Positions 10,965 to 22,130 of a DNA stretch of 64,000 nucleotides are shown here, piece after piece. The DNA lies in the NCBI GenBank assembly GCA_001939145.1, contig LSRX01000461.1, forward strand, positions 416,057 through 480,056, in the 5' to 3' direction. A program made the translations under genes and the position numbers. Numbering within the stretch: position 1 is the first letter of the stretch; every line of letters starts with the position of its first letter. A model generated the notes under the pieces. It did not search any database. It was not told the DNA's origin and saw nothing but the letters and a program-made list of their open reading frames with translations. Source of the stretch: Symbiodinium microadriaticum. Taxonomy: Eukaryota; Sar; Dinophyceae; Suessiales; Symbiodiniaceae.

Positions 10965-11045
10965 CTCGCGGAGCCAGCCGATCTCGAAGGCCAGGGAGAA
11001 GCCCATCGGATCGAAGCCCTCTTCCTCGCCTTCGGGGGAGTAGGG
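10965..11045 (-). CDS. LHC exon preceding helix 1 (unit 1, exon D)
   Basis: Exactly 27 codons on the minus strand: PYSPEGEEEGFDPMGFSL then AFEIGWLRE. F-D-P-x-G-F-S and W-L-R-E are hallmark residues of the segment leading into helix 1 of LHC proteins. The limits are an AAAAG acceptor (11046-11047) and a GAG/GC donor (10965/10964-10963). Both junctions are phase 0. Telomere-like repeats abut both ends. Together with exon B this is the best evidence that the repeat sea is intronic. Confidence 0.88.
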
Positions 11046-11058
11046 CTTTTGGGGGTCT

Positions 11059-11200
11059 AGTCCACTGTTTAGGGTTTAGGGTTTAGGGCTTTGGGGGTCT
11101 AGTCTACTGTTTAGGGTTTAGGGCTTTGGGCTTTGGGGGTCTAGTCTACTGTTTAGGGTTTAGGGTTTAGGGCTTTGGGGGTCTAGTCTACTGTAGTAAC
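11059..11200. repeat. Tandem array containing GGGGGTCTAGTCTACTG
   Basis: Four copies of a 35-45 bp unit made of GGGCTTTGGGGGTCTAGTC plus TACTGTTTAGGG stretches. This is a higher-order repeat built on the telomere-like motif. Confidence 0.85.
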
Positions 11201-11249
11201 ATGAAGGAAGTCCAATTATCTTTAGGGTTTAGGGGCTTCGGGTTGGGGT

Positions 11250-11312
11250 GTAGAGTCTAGGACATTTTCAGGTGAGTAGTTACCGTTATAGGAGCCTTAT
11301 AGAAGGTCTACA
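11250..11312. repeat. Interspersed repeat, family D copy 1
   Basis: GGACATTTTCAGGTGAGTAG...ATAGGAGCCTTATAGAAGG recurs in reverse orientation at about 33767-33832. No coding potential. Confidence 0.6.
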
Positions 11313-11709
11313 TACCTTCGAGATGCCTGATTATAAGCACCTACTTACTTCCGGGCCTACTTGCTGCCCCAATAAGCCAGGGAAATAAAAGGTTAAACTT
11401 TCAGATTACTACTCAACTATAAGAACTCGAACCCAAAAAGTTTATAAAGGTTGGGTATTGGGGAACTACCTGGACCCTGAAGAACCTGCCTTTTTAAGAA
11501 CTTATATAAGGAAAGCATAACACGGAACCCTAAAAAGGTAGGTTCTTTAGGGTTCAGGTAAGGCCTAAGGCCCCTAAACCCTAAACCCTAAACCCTAAAT
11601 CCCCAAATCCCTAAATCCCTAAACCCCTAAATCCCTAAACCCTAAGCCCCAAAAGCCCTAAACCCAAAGGCCCCTCAGCGTTAGGATGCCACGGGCCCTG
11701 AGGCCAGGC

Positions 11710-11752
11710 CTGGGATGCCCTCCAGAGCCGGCGACATCGGGAGGAAGGGCAC
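11710..11752 (-). CDS. LHC exon, N-terminal PFLP segment (unit 1, exon E)
   Basis: The minus strand reads VPFLPMSPALEGIP. V/L-P-F-L-P-x-x-P-x-L-x-G is the conserved N-terminal segment of mature dinoflagellate LHC proteins. It is bounded by a GTCAG acceptor and a CAG/GC donor. The donor phase does not fit exon D directly, so either another small exon lies between or the true donor is further on. It begins the colinear series E-D-B-F-H-G-C, all on the minus strand. Confidence 0.65.
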
Positions 11753-12366
11753 CTGACTTTCTAGGGTTTAGGGGTTTCTTTTAGGGTTTAGGGTTTAGGG
11801 GTTTCGGGGTTAGGGGTTTAGGGATTTAGGGGTTTAGGGATTTAAGGGTTTAGGGTTTAGGGGTTTTAGGTTCGGGGTGTAGGGTTTAGGGTTGAGGGTG
11901 GAGGCTGTTGGGGTTGTGGCTTGGGGTTGGAATTTGCGGCTCCCGCATTTGGCCTTGAACTGAACCCGAAAACCATAAGCCGGAAAACCAGGCCCCTTTT
12001 CTGCAAGCAACTTGGACACTAGACTTACACCATATGAAGGGAGGGGCCTCACGAATTGGTTCAGAGCGCTTGAATGGGGGCACCTACGCTGCACGATTAT
12101 TACACGGGGACTCCGTGGGAATAAAGGATTCCTAGTTTTTCAGACCTCTACATTACATTCGCCCTCATGTCGAAATCCAAAACCTCCAACTCGCTATACA
12201 CCCTGGGCAAAGCCCCGATAGAACCCGTAAAATCCCTAAACACCTATACCTAAAACCCGAAATCCCCCGAACTTGCCCTAAACCTCTAGCAACCAACTCC
12301 CCGGATCGATGACGGGGCGCCGCTGCGCTCATCTTGTAGCCGGCCTGCCTGAGGACGCTAGAGGAC

Positions 12367-12475
12367 TTCGCCCTGATTCCTTGAACCCTAAACCCTCAAC
12401 CCCAAACCCTAAGCCCTAAACCCTCAACCCCAAACCCTAAGCCCTAAACCCTCAACCCCAAACCCTAAGCCGCCG
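12367..12475. repeat. 28-bp tandem repeat, three copies
   Basis: CCCTAAACCCTCAACCCCAA plus ACCCTAAG is repeated three times almost perfectly. An exon-like island on the minus strand (12300-12370, SSSVLRQAGYKMSAAAP) lies next to it but could not be confirmed. Confidence 0.85.
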
Positions 12476-12583
12476 CCACCCTCCAAGTCCCTAAGCCCTA
12501 ATATATTGCACTGTGGTTTTAAGGGGGCTTTATATGAAGGGAAACCGCTGATACTTACTCCGTATTCCGACAAACTGTATATT

Positions 12584-12670
12584 ATAGGAGCCTTAATCAT
12601 CAGAATAGGGTTTTGGGGCCCATTATACCATCAATAAGGAACAGTAGCACTGATAATTATCTAGGCCCCT
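12584..12670. mobile_element. MITE-like foldback element, family B copy 2
   Basis: TAGGAGCCTTAATCATCAGAATAGGG at the left pairs with GATAATTATCTAGGCCCCT at the right. The internal GGGGCCCATTATACCAT motif matches copies at 25148, 26438 and 49553. Confidence 0.7.
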
Positions 12671-12747
12671 CCACTCTTAGGAGGGCTCAGTGTTCGGTTG
12701 GGCGGAGCGGAGCACAGCCGTGAACTGGCCCAGCAGCTGACGCCTCA

Positions 12748-12806
12748 CTTTTAGGGTTTAGGGTTTAGGGTTTAGGGTTTAGGGTTTAGGGTTTAGGGTT
12801 TAGAGG
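12748..12806. repeat. Near-perfect TTTAGGG array
   Basis: Eight consecutive TTTAGGG units in one orientation. Confidence 0.9.
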
Positions 12807-13961
12807 CTTTGAGAACAGGGCCCGGCTACGCCCTAAAGCTTGCATTTAACCATGGCGTAGGCTCTGAGGTTGGGGGTTTCCCAAAATCTGCCGCGCAAGC
12901 TGGCGAGAGAGTTGCACATAGAAGAAGGTGTGTACAAGGGGCCCTTTTCGGGTTTAGGGACCCCCTAAACCCTATAAACCCTGAACCCCTGAACCCTAAA
13001 CCCTGACCCTAAACCCCAAGCCCTCTAAATTTCTAAACCCCAAACCACAGAACCTTGTCCTTATTCAGTATGTTGGGAGAGCATTGATCGAGCCGACATG
13101 TGCCTATAGCCGTTACGTTTAGGGTCCAAGTGCTTCGAGTTTTGAGGGGCCTAGGCTTTTGGTTTTGGGTTCAAGAGTTGTGGGTTCGAGGATCCTTGGC
13201 CATAGGGTTTAGGAATCGGGATTCGGGTATAAGTTTGCTGATCTTTGCTGGTGTTTTCCGAGAATGTCGAAGCGAGACAGCAGGCGCTGACATTGCTAGG
13301 ACCTTCAAGGCTTCCGGAATTCCATCAGGGACGGATCTTGATTGGAGCTTGGGCTTTTAAGGTCGAAGCTTTGGGATTCCTGTGGGGTCCTGGAGATTGG
13401 AGAACGGGCTTCAGATTTCGGAATCGGGTTTTTCAGGGTTTTGGGGCATGTGGGACTGTACTGTGTCTACAGAGTCTTATGGGCATTTAGGGTGTAAGGC
13501 TTTAGGTTTTTTTGTTTTTTTGCTGGCCCTTTTCCAACCGCAGGTTGGTTGGTAGCCGAAACTCCCTACCGTGCTTAAGGGCCTTCGGGGTTTAGGGTGT
13601 AAGGCGTAAGCGTTTGAAGCTCGCAGAAGCCCCAGCACCCCCCCCCCCCATGCACCTCGCCACGGCGCTGCGCTGCGCGGACCTGCGCAGGACAAGCGTG
13701 CCCCTTAGTACTTGAGATTTGGGATTGCGGCCCCGGGTTTTGGGCCTTTTTAGGAACCTCTTAGGGCCATTTTAGGGTTTAGGGTGTGGGGCTTTAGCTC
13801 CTTGGGGGTTTCAGGGCACTCTTGGGGGTTTCTAAGGGAGAGGGAGTCGGCTTTGGAAGTTTCTGGTTCAGGGTAGTTAAGTCAGATGGGTAACGACATA
13901 CCCGTTCGGACCGGATCTACAAGATGCACGTGGCGCAGACATACACGCATACAAATTATGA

Positions 13962-14297
13962 AGTACATACATACATACATACATACATACATACATTCAT
14001 TCATTCATTCATTCATTCATTCATTCATTCATTCATGCATTTCATCCATTCATCCATTCATCCATTCATCCATACATACATACATACATACATTCATACA
14101 TTCATACACTCATACATTCATACATTCATACATTCATTCATTCATTCATTCATTCATTCATTCATACATTCATACATTCATACATGCACACATACATACA
14201 TACATACATACATACATACATACATACATACATACATACATACATACATACATACACACATACGTACATACATACATACATACATACATACATACAT

Positions 14298-14328
<31 letters not shown>

Positions 14329-14363
14329 GCCAGCCAGGCAGGCAGGCAGGCAGGCAGCCAGGC

Positions 14364-14396
<33 letters not shown>

Positions 14397-14397
14397 T
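13962..14397. repeat. Compound tetranucleotide microsatellite
   Basis: CATA, CATT and CATC units run about 13966-14298. They pass into CAGA and CAGG units to 14397. Several overlapping frames stay open on both strands (YIHT, VCLS repeats) purely because the unit is four bases long. None is a gene. Nearby (13610-13700) a GC-rich minus-strand island could encode an LHC-polyprotein linker, but this is not established. Confidence 0.95.
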
Positions 14398-15644
14398 ATG
14401 TCTGTGATATCCTCCTCCCTTCGTAAGGACCGAAATATGGATCGGAATGCGGCAGCACTGAAAGACAGGGAGTCATCATGGTTTACACTACCCGGGTGGT
14501 GCTCGGACGAATACGCGAGCTCCTGCCACCCTCAGTGCATCCCGGAATTGTCGGCTAGGGATTGCCGGTGCTTGTTAGGGCTCCTCCCTCTTAGGGTGTT
14601 GAAGGACTTCAGGCCTAAGGAATCAAGGTTCAAAGCCGATTCCACACCCGACCCTAAACCCTAAATCCCGAAGCGGTTGTAGAAAAACTCTGCCCACATA
14701 GATGGCATCTTGGGAAGACGCCGGGGGCTCATAGGGATAAGGATTTTGGATATGAGCATTCTGGGTTTCAGGTGTGGTAAAGGGGTTTAGGGTTCAGGGG
14801 TGTTAGTACCATGTTTACACTCCACAACGAAATCAATAATTTTCTTATTGCTGATACTCAACAGATGGGTAGACATTTAGAACAAGAACCATCCGGACAG
14901 AACTGTAAAAGAAGCCTAAGTTTAAACCCTCAAATCCAGCAAACCTTAAACTGTCCTAAACCCTAAACCCCTTAGCCCAGCACACAATAAGCTGCCCTAA
15001 ACGCCAATTACATCCCGTAGCTTACCCCGGGACTCCCCGAAACCCTCAAAAAAGTCCTAGAACCTGAAACTCTAAATCCTGAGCCAGAAGCGCCCCAAGC
15101 CACTTAAATGCTGCAGGCCTGCGTCCAGCCAAGGACCCAGAAGCAGGGGCCACAGAGGCTCCGCTGAGCCCGGATGCATCCTCCCCCCGCAAATACAAAG
15201 TCTAAGGGTTTAAGGAAAAGGTTTTAGGGTTTACGGAAAGACGGCGCAGGTGGCCGAGGAGGCATTCATTCTTTTGTTACTGTAGAGAAGAGTAGTGAGG
15301 AGGAACATGAAGCGGATGCTGAAAATGATGACAGTGGTGATTCGTGCTGAAGACGATGAGAAGAAAGCTGATGGTGACGTGCTCCTCGGAGCATCTCAAC
15401 CACTGCCTTGCGTGTGACTGTAGTTTTTTTTGGTCCGCGTTCTAGATCCATTGCCGTAGTCGTGTGAGGGAGCAAAGGCGCCGTGAGATGGTGTATCGTG
15501 CAGTACTCTGGCTACGAAATACGAACTATACCGCTTAATTCGATACCCCCAAACCCTCAAACATAAAATCCTAAAAAACCTTAAACCCTAAGGTCCTGAT
15601 CTCTAGCCCCCAGCCCCTAAGCATTCAACGTTAAACCTTTATCA

Positions 15645-15810
15645 TGAAGCTTCAGGTATCACAGCTACTTACAGCTAGCTACCGGGAAATCAACCCTAGT
15701 GGAGCCTCTATCCGTGGGGACCCTCTATCCGTGGGGACTTGGGCCAACGTAGTCGCGTAGAGATACAGCAAAGGACATGAAAAGTAGTACTGGAGGCAGG
15801 GTAAAATCTA
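15645..15810. repeat. About 160-bp direct repeat, left copy
   Basis: TGAAGCTTCAGGTATCACAG ... ACTGGAGGCAGGGTAAAATC recurs as a diverged direct copy at 16587-16742. The two copies bracket a protein-like exon. This copy has an internal 18-bp duplication (CCTCTATCCGTGGGGAC twice). Confidence 0.85.
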
Positions 15811-15998
15811 CGCCCCCCTTGCCGTGCAGCTCAAGCTAAGGCGGATGATCGTACACATGCAGGTAGAGTTTTGATGCCAGAGCGAGCTTGTATAAAGCAC
15901 GAGAAGGAAGCGCTGCAAGTCCAAAGCACTTACGCAACTAGAACCAAAAGAAACAGCACGACAATCAACACCGCCGGGAGCGGTTCCACTCATCACAC

Positions 15999-16585
15999 TC
16001 GGCTCTTCCCACTGAAGCTTTTCCTCAAACTCAAACTCCTGTGCAAGGTACTCAAGAAGCGTCGAACGATTGTCGTCGAACGATTTCCGAAGCTGTGCTG
16101 TCTGTAGCTCGTTGTGCTTCAGTGCTATCTCGCAGTGAAGTGCACGGGTAGCAAGCGACATGATTTGTGGGGTGAGCCTAAGTGTTGCCCGCCTTTCCTC
16201 ATGGCAATCTGTCTCGCTGTGAAGTAGTCTTGACTGAAACTCCTCAGCTTCTGCCCCGTATGCAGTCATCTCTGAATTGAGTTGGGATATCAAGACGTGT
16301 GTACCCTGTCGCACGAAGGCTAACCGCCTCGAACGCTCTGTGTCCGCATGAGCCTCCAGAGATATTATATGCATACTCGCTTCCGTGTAGATGACGTCCA
16401 TCATCACGCGATGCCGGGCTTCAGCTTGTTCTTCGGCTGCGTGCTCCAAGGTCCAGCCGCTAATGAAAACATTAATCTGTTGATTCTCTTGGAGCAACTG
16501 CGTGAAATAGTTCTGTGCGTTAGTGCCCATTCCAGTAGTGGCAGTATGGTGACCAACGCCATCAGAGCTATCTACGGCTGATAAC
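15999..16585 (-). CDS. Unrecognised helical/coiled-coil protein exon
   Basis: The minus strand holds a protein-like frame whose first ATG is at 16530. From there about 178 residues are rich in Glu, Ala, Leu, Arg and His with long heptad-like helical stretches (for example EEQAEARHRVMMDV and ALKHNELQTAQLRKSF-type segments). Composition changes abruptly after EEKLQWEEPS, where a GA/GTGTGATG donor is possible (15999/15998). Upstream the frame stays open to an ACTTCAG acceptor at 16586-16587. This looks like one large internal exon, not a complete gene. I do not recognise the family. Its acceptor coincides with the inner edge of the 160-bp repeat, and the other repeat copy lies just beyond its 3' end. 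Open frame beyond the donor to 15808 is probably intron. Confidence 0.5.
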
Positions 16586-16586
16586 C

Positions 16587-16742
16587 TGAAGTTTCAGGTA
16601 TCACAGCTATTTACAGCTAGCAGCTAGCTACCGGTAAGTCAACCCTGGTGGACCCTTTTATCCGTGGGGACTTGAGCCAGCGTCGTTGCCTAGAGATACA
16701 GCTAAGGACATCAAAAGTAGTACTGGAGGCAGGGTGAAATCC
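16587..16742. repeat. About 160-bp direct repeat, right copy
   Basis: Diverged direct copy of 15645-15810. It carries small differences, including a CAGCTAGCAGCTAG expansion, and lacks the internal 18-bp duplication. A family B element starts immediately after it. Confidence 0.85.
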
Positions 16743-16750
16743 ACATAATA

Positions 16751-16835
16751 TAGGGGCCTTAATAATTAGAATAGGGCTTTTATACTATATCTATATTAAG
16801 AAACCCTAAAACAGTGTAGGTGATTATTCAGGCCG
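16751..16835. mobile_element. MITE-like element, family B copy 3
   Basis: TAGGGGCCTTAATAATTAGA begins the copy. TGATTATTCAGGCC ends it. The middle is shortened. Confidence 0.7.
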
Positions 16836-16946
16836 CCACATTATCACGACGGATCCTCTGCTCTGATTGTGGATTTGACGAGGTGTCGGAGGGGCATTGA
16901 AAAGCCGTCATGAGTGGTTTAGGCTCGGGGGGTTTAGGGGTAGTAC

Positions 16947-17042
16947 AAGGGCCTCAATGATCGCCTACACTATTTTGGGGGGTTTCTTATTATAGTTATA
17001 CTACAATGGACCCCAAATCCCTATTCTCCTGACTCAGGCCCC
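16947..17042. mobile_element. MITE-like element, family B copy 4 (inverse)
   Basis: AAGGGCCTCAATGATCGCC at the left. CCCTATTCTCCTGACTCAGGCCCC at the right. The internal TTATTATAGTTATACTA fits the reverse-oriented family sequence. Confidence 0.65.
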
Positions 17043-17400
17043 AGGATGATATGAAACTATGCTTGAAAAGGACTTCAAGCGGATACCAGTACCAATTGTT
17101 CAGACTTCGGTCTGCGATAGAGATTCTCGCGCCTGGCGGCCTAGTGTGCGAATGGGGAACTTCAGAACTTAGCAAGGACTACAATAGCCCCCCCCCCCGA
17201 ACAGAACGCCTAGCTTAGGAAATCTCGAATTGCGGTCAAATCCCCATCAAGAAGGATGCTTGCAGAAGCCATGGAGATTTTCGGGTCAGCTCGTACTATT
17301 TTGACACTACTGACCTAGCATGCCATGATCAAGACGACCAGAAGCCTTCCTCAAAGTGACTGCTATTGTCGGCATGCTGACAAGTTGACTAGTGACTACT

Positions 17401-17497
17401 GTTGATGATATAAATCCTGCATTACCTTAAGGACCCTAAACTATGGGAATTATGGTATACTCCTTATTATGGGTAATGCAGGATTTATATCATCAAC
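17401..17497. mobile_element. MITE-like foldback element, family A, best copy
   Basis: The 26 bases at 17401-17426 (starting GTTGATGATATAAATC) are the perfect reverse complement of 17472-17497. The 45-bp loop contains TTAAGGACCCTAAACTATGG. It is flanked by ACT and CG, as in the other two copies (467 and 20266). No coding capacity, so it would depend on an enzyme encoded elsewhere. No target duplication could be defined with confidence. Confidence 0.88.
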
Positions 17498-18200
17498 CGC
17501 AGTTCTGTGGTTTCTCCATCGACACCATGCTTGCGAGTCCTTCTGGGCGTAGAGCCATGGGAAGCCGTTGCCGGTGAGAGTGGCCTCCCGAATCCGCTAT
17601 CGACATGTGCAGGAGATCAGAGACGTCGGAGTCTAAGTCAGTGCTCGGGGTTTCAGATCCAGGCCTCAGATACACCACGAAATCCAAACTCTGATCCCAA
17701 ACCGCAAATGACAAATCCTGAAGGCACTGCGAAACACAAAGGCCGGAGAATGCCGGCATCTGAGTCTAGGAGCGAAACACGTAATCTCACCCCTCTCTAT
17801 TCCCGACATACTGCGAGTGAAACATCCATGCAGGCATGGTATGAGCTATCCCTACGGCGGAGTGAACCTTTAATCCAAGCGTGCATCACGGCCCAGCGCA
17901 TAGGCTTGACGATTTGACGATGGAACCTAAACCCGAACTATAGCTGCCAACCAATGAACCGTGGCTCCACGCTTTCATGGGCCATTGCCCTGCGAGGCCC
18001 CCTGCCCAACCAAGCAGAGACACGCCCACCCTCAAACCTGGTACAGAACACCCTCAACCAAGAAAAACTACTAAAACCCTCAGACAGGCAAACACCAACT
18101 GCTAAGCACAAAAACAATAAACGAAGCCACAAGGAAGAAACAAAAAAAAAAGACAAGAAAGAAAGCAACATCTCGACTACTCCCCTAGCTTTCTGGCGGC

Positions 18201-18269
18201 CTGTGTGATGGCTCCGCCGAAGGCGAGCATAGCGAGGCGGCCGTTCTTCAGCTCCTTGAGCTTCATCTC
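18201..18269 (-). CDS. LHC exon, third helix (unit 2, exon C2)
   Basis: Exactly 23 codons on the minus strand, EMKLKELKNGRLAMLAFG then GAITQ. E-L-K-N-G-R-L-A-M-L-A-F-G-G is the classic helix-3 chlorophyll-binding signature of LHC proteins. A GAGCCAG acceptor (18270-18271) and a CAG/GC donor (18201/18200-18199) give phase 0 at both ends. The preceding exon of the same subfamily type, SDPAKAK at 33572-33624, also ends in phase 0, so SDPAKAK/EMKLKELKNGR would form a canonical junction across about 15 kb. The exon could instead belong to a separate LHC gene copy. Confidence 0.88.
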
Positions 18270-19167
18270 CTGGCTCGGGCTAAGGCGTGGCGTAGGGTTC
18301 TTTGGGGTGTTTTGGGGTCTGGGGATTTAGAGCTTAGGGTATAGAGATTTAGGGTTTGGGGTTGGGGTTTAGGGTATAGGGATTAAGGGAGGTTTTGGGT
18401 TTAGTTTAGGTATTCAAGGTTTAGCATTATTTCGGGCTTTGTGGTTGGATGGGGTTCTTGGATTTGGGTACGTATTCAAGGTTTAGCGATATTTAGGGGT
18501 TGAAGGTTGGATAAAGTTCATAGATGAAGCAGTATAGAATGTCTCGCAGCACAGCAAGGGTTTAGGGTTTAGGGTGTTCGTTGTTGGTCTGAGGGCTTGC
18601 TACGGGCCTGCACAATTAGAGTATGGTTTTCGGTTAAATTCTTCTATGACACAAGGCACCCTAAGGAATCTGTGCGTTGCTTGCTTCTTTCTTTTCCAGA
18701 AGCACTCAAAAAGAAAGAATCAACCTTAAACCCTGAGCGCTAAACCCTAAACCCTAAACCCTGAGCCCTCAACCCTGAAACCCCAACCCAGGACCCGAAG
18801 CGCTGATGTAGATGTAGGTGGCCAGAAATAAGGCTCTCGGTGTATGTCTTACGAAAGTCAAGTTGTAGCGGGAAACGTGCGGACCCTAACGGAACCCCTA
18901 CAGAAGCGCTTCGGAAACCCCCCTTTATAGAAGCCCTGAAAGGAACCCATCTTTAAACCCCATACCGTAAGCTCTAAACCCAGAATCTCTTAACCCTAAA
19001 CGCCTGAACCTAGGGCTTGGGCCTTAGTGCCCATATAGGGCCTTAGGGGCTCAGGGTTTAGGGCTTGGGGCTTAGGGTTTGGGGTTTGCAGCTTCGGGCT
19101 TAGGGTGTGGGGGATTTTGGGGATTTTGGGGTCCCACTTTTCGGGGTCTCTGGGCTGATGGCCCTGG

Positions 19168-19247
19168 GGGCTCCTTTAAGGGGTCCTTTAAGGGGTCCTT
19201 TAAGGGGTCCTTTAAGGGGTCCTTTAAGGGTTCCTTTAAAGGGACTG
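19168..19247. repeat. 12-bp tandem repeat GGGGTCCTTTAA
   Basis: About six copies of a 12-bp unit. It keeps frames open on both strands (FKGS / LKGP repeats) that are not genes. The unit contains the near-palindrome CCTTTAAGG. Confidence 0.9.
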
Positions 19248-20265
19248 CTGGAGGGGTTCGATGACGGGGTGGAGGATCGGAGGATCAGGGGACTCAGCAA
19301 GTAGGGTGAGGGAGAGCTGAAAGTGGGATAAGCACAACTTGAGCAAAGTTTAGGGTAGTTTAGGGCTTAGGGTTTAGGGTTTAGGGTTTAGCTGACAAAA
19401 TCGCCTGATCGTCTAAGAAGTGGCCCTTTGTAGCAACCCATCAACATCAGAGCCCTTGCATCCCGGCGAAGGCTGAATCAGGGCTTCATAGAGGCTGCGG
19501 GTTTAGGGGTTAGGGCTCGGGTTTAGTGATTTGGTGGCTTCAACTAGCCGAAGCCTCTTTTGTGCTTGCAACTTGCCTCTTGTCTGCTTGGCAGAACGCA
19601 AAAAAATCTTCCCGGTACGACCACGAACATCCGTCGGCAGTTGCTGCAGAAAGGTAAAGCCCATGTCTCAATGTAGGGGCCTGAAAAAATAGAACAGGGT
19701 TTGAGGTCTATTACCTCATTATTCAATACTGCTGCAAGAACGAAGCCTCCGGAACAACACTGGTGATTGTTGAGGCCTTCTGCATTACACCCCGAGGGGG
19801 GGGGGGCGAATATTACAGCCCTGAAGCCCTCAGCAGGCGCGGCAAAGCCGGACACCCTTACCAGGAACGACACTAGGGGTCAAGGGTTCAGCGTTCAAGG
19901 TTTAGGGTTTAGAGTTTAGGATCTACGGCATGCAAAGCCTTGGGCCATAGACGCCAAAACGTCAGCGATCGGTCCTACATGCGACTTCCGAGCGAGGATT
20001 CACTAGCGGTGACTGGGTATTAATTCGGGTTTAGGGTTTAGGGTTCAGGGGTTTAGGGCGTAGGGCAGTGTAGGGCTTTAGGGTTTAGGGGTTTAGGGTT
20101 CAGGCTTGGGGCTCGGAGCTTTAATTTTCTGTCAATGCAGCCTCCTCAGCTGGGGCTATCTTTGTCGGTTTCGGGTTTTTACCCTGACGGAAAAAATGGG
20201 CGCACCTAAAGAAGTCGCGAGGCTTTCGGGCGGTATAGGCTTCGGACCTTCGCCGAAGTGATTCT

Positions 20266-20372
20266 GTTGATGATAAAAATCCTGCATTACCTTAGGACCC
20301 TAAACTACTAAACTATGGGAAGTCAGGTCTATTCCTTATTTTTATGGGTCATGCAGGATTTACATCATCAAC
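20266..20372. mobile_element. MITE-like foldback element, family A copy 3
   Basis: Starts GTTGATGATAAAAATCC and ends GGATTTACATCATCAAC. The internal ACCCTAAACTACTAAACTATGG is a slightly expanded version of the copy at 17401. Confidence 0.85.
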
Positions 20373-22074
20373 CGTTTCTCCCCCAACCAGGGAGGTGGGA
20401 TCAAAGAGACCGTGCGCCGAGAGACGGGGTGCGCGAGGGCTTTACAAACTCCATAAAAACCAGGATCTTGAGAATCAGAATCAGGCTTTCGACAGTATAG
20501 AGCGTGATTATGACGCAGTTACAAATTTCACTTAAAAACCCTTAGTAGAAACCTTACTATGAAACCCTTAACAAGGCCGTATTTTTTCACAAATACACGA
20601 ACACGGAAACACGGCTCCTACTTCTCATCACTGGTCCTTATACTTGCTGGCCCCCCAAGCCCTAAACCCTCTGGAAAAACCCTCCCTCGAGCGCGAGTGG
20701 GTGGGCTGCACTCCCTCCTCAGGGGGTACTTCGGAAAAGCCACCCACAAATGACAAATAGACGGCCAACACCGTCATCGTGCTATAAAACATGGGGAGTT
20801 CGAAATCATCGTCCCTCATCGTCCCTGGCTGAGCCCCTAAACCCTAACAGCCTAAACACCGAAACAAAAACCAAAAAACCCATGATCACCCTAAACCCTG
20901 GTCTTCCTCTGGCTCGGCGTTCAATAGCTCTCGGCTCAGAGGTGTGGGGTTTATGGGTCCTGGGTTGAATGCTTAGGGTCCCAGGGCTTGTATTCCCCTC
21001 TCTTGCATGGTGTTGCAAAACGGTTTAGGGTTTAGGGGGTCCTGTGGCCTGTACGAGGCGCTGATGCGATTTTGCACAGCTTTGCTTACACAGCTGTAGC
21101 ACATGGGGTCGTGCGGTCTAGAACCTGCATGAAGGTCACAGTAGGAGCAAGCCTGCGTTCAGAGCAATTAAGATCAACACTACGATCATTGATGGGCCTT
21201 CGATTTCGACTTGAAGCAGCCTTGATCACACTTGCTGAAATCTCGAGGTTTCGGCACCTACCACAACAAGCCTGAGGCGAAAGAGATGCTCAGCAGGAGA
21301 AGAGCTGTCGCGCATGCCATGCGCCGATCTGCCCTGCTCACCTGTGCAGAGTTCCAGGCGTCCATGAAGCCTCCGAAAAGATCCTGGAGCTTCGGGCTTG
21401 GCTGAGGGTAATACTGATAACAACAATGCTAGCAATGCTAGTAATTCTGATAGTCTGTTATATATATATATATATATATATATAGAGTGACAGCAGCAAC
21501 AACAACAACAACAACAAATCGTGCAGTCTCAACCCTAAACTTAAAACGTAAAGTGTTGGTGCTTTGCTTGGGGGGGGGGGCCCTTAAGCTCCAGTTCAAG
21601 CCTACTACACGCCAAGAGCCCCGAAGCGAGGCTCCCTAGACCCGAAGAGCTGTAGGGCTTAGGGTTCAGGGGTTTGGGGGTTTAGGGCTGAGGGTTCAGG
21701 GGTTTCCGGTTTAGGGTTTAGCGGTTTTGGGGTTTAGGGTTTAGGGTTTAGGGTTCAGTGGTTTGGGGTTTAGGGGTTTAGGGTTTAGGGTTTAGGGTTC
21801 AGGGTGTAGGGTGTAGGGATGAGGGCGACCACAGCCCCCAGGCCAGCAGCAGAAAAGAAGCAGCTATGACAAGTTTGGGGAGGGAGCCCATGACCATAAA
21901 GCCTTAAACCCTAAACCCTAAACCCTAAAACCTTAAACTCGAAGCTCCCATGGGTTTAGGGTTTAGGGCTCAGGGCTTAGAGTTTAGTAGGGTTTAGGGC
22001 TTAGGGTTTAGGGCTTAGGGCTCGGGGCCTAGGCTTTAAGGCTTAGGGTTTAAGGCGCTCCTTTCCCTTGTCCA

Positions 22075-22130
22075 TGACGTCGTTGAGCAGAGACTGGTCA
22101 CAAGGCTCTGGATCCCCTCGGCAGGCTCGG
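22075..22130 (-). CDS. Possible exon, unrecognised
   Basis: The minus strand reads DPEPCDQSLLNDVMDKGKER, which has natural composition and is bracketed by TTTAGGG-type sequence. Exon ends are not resolved and no family is recognised. Confidence 0.35.

Noticed and set aside
13962-14397. CRISPR array
   Set aside because: Repeats are simple tetranucleotides with no spacers.
13886-14664. 246-residue Tyr/Ile/His/Thr repeat protein
   Set aside because: The frame is a CATA/CATT microsatellite; all three frames and both strands are open for the same reason.
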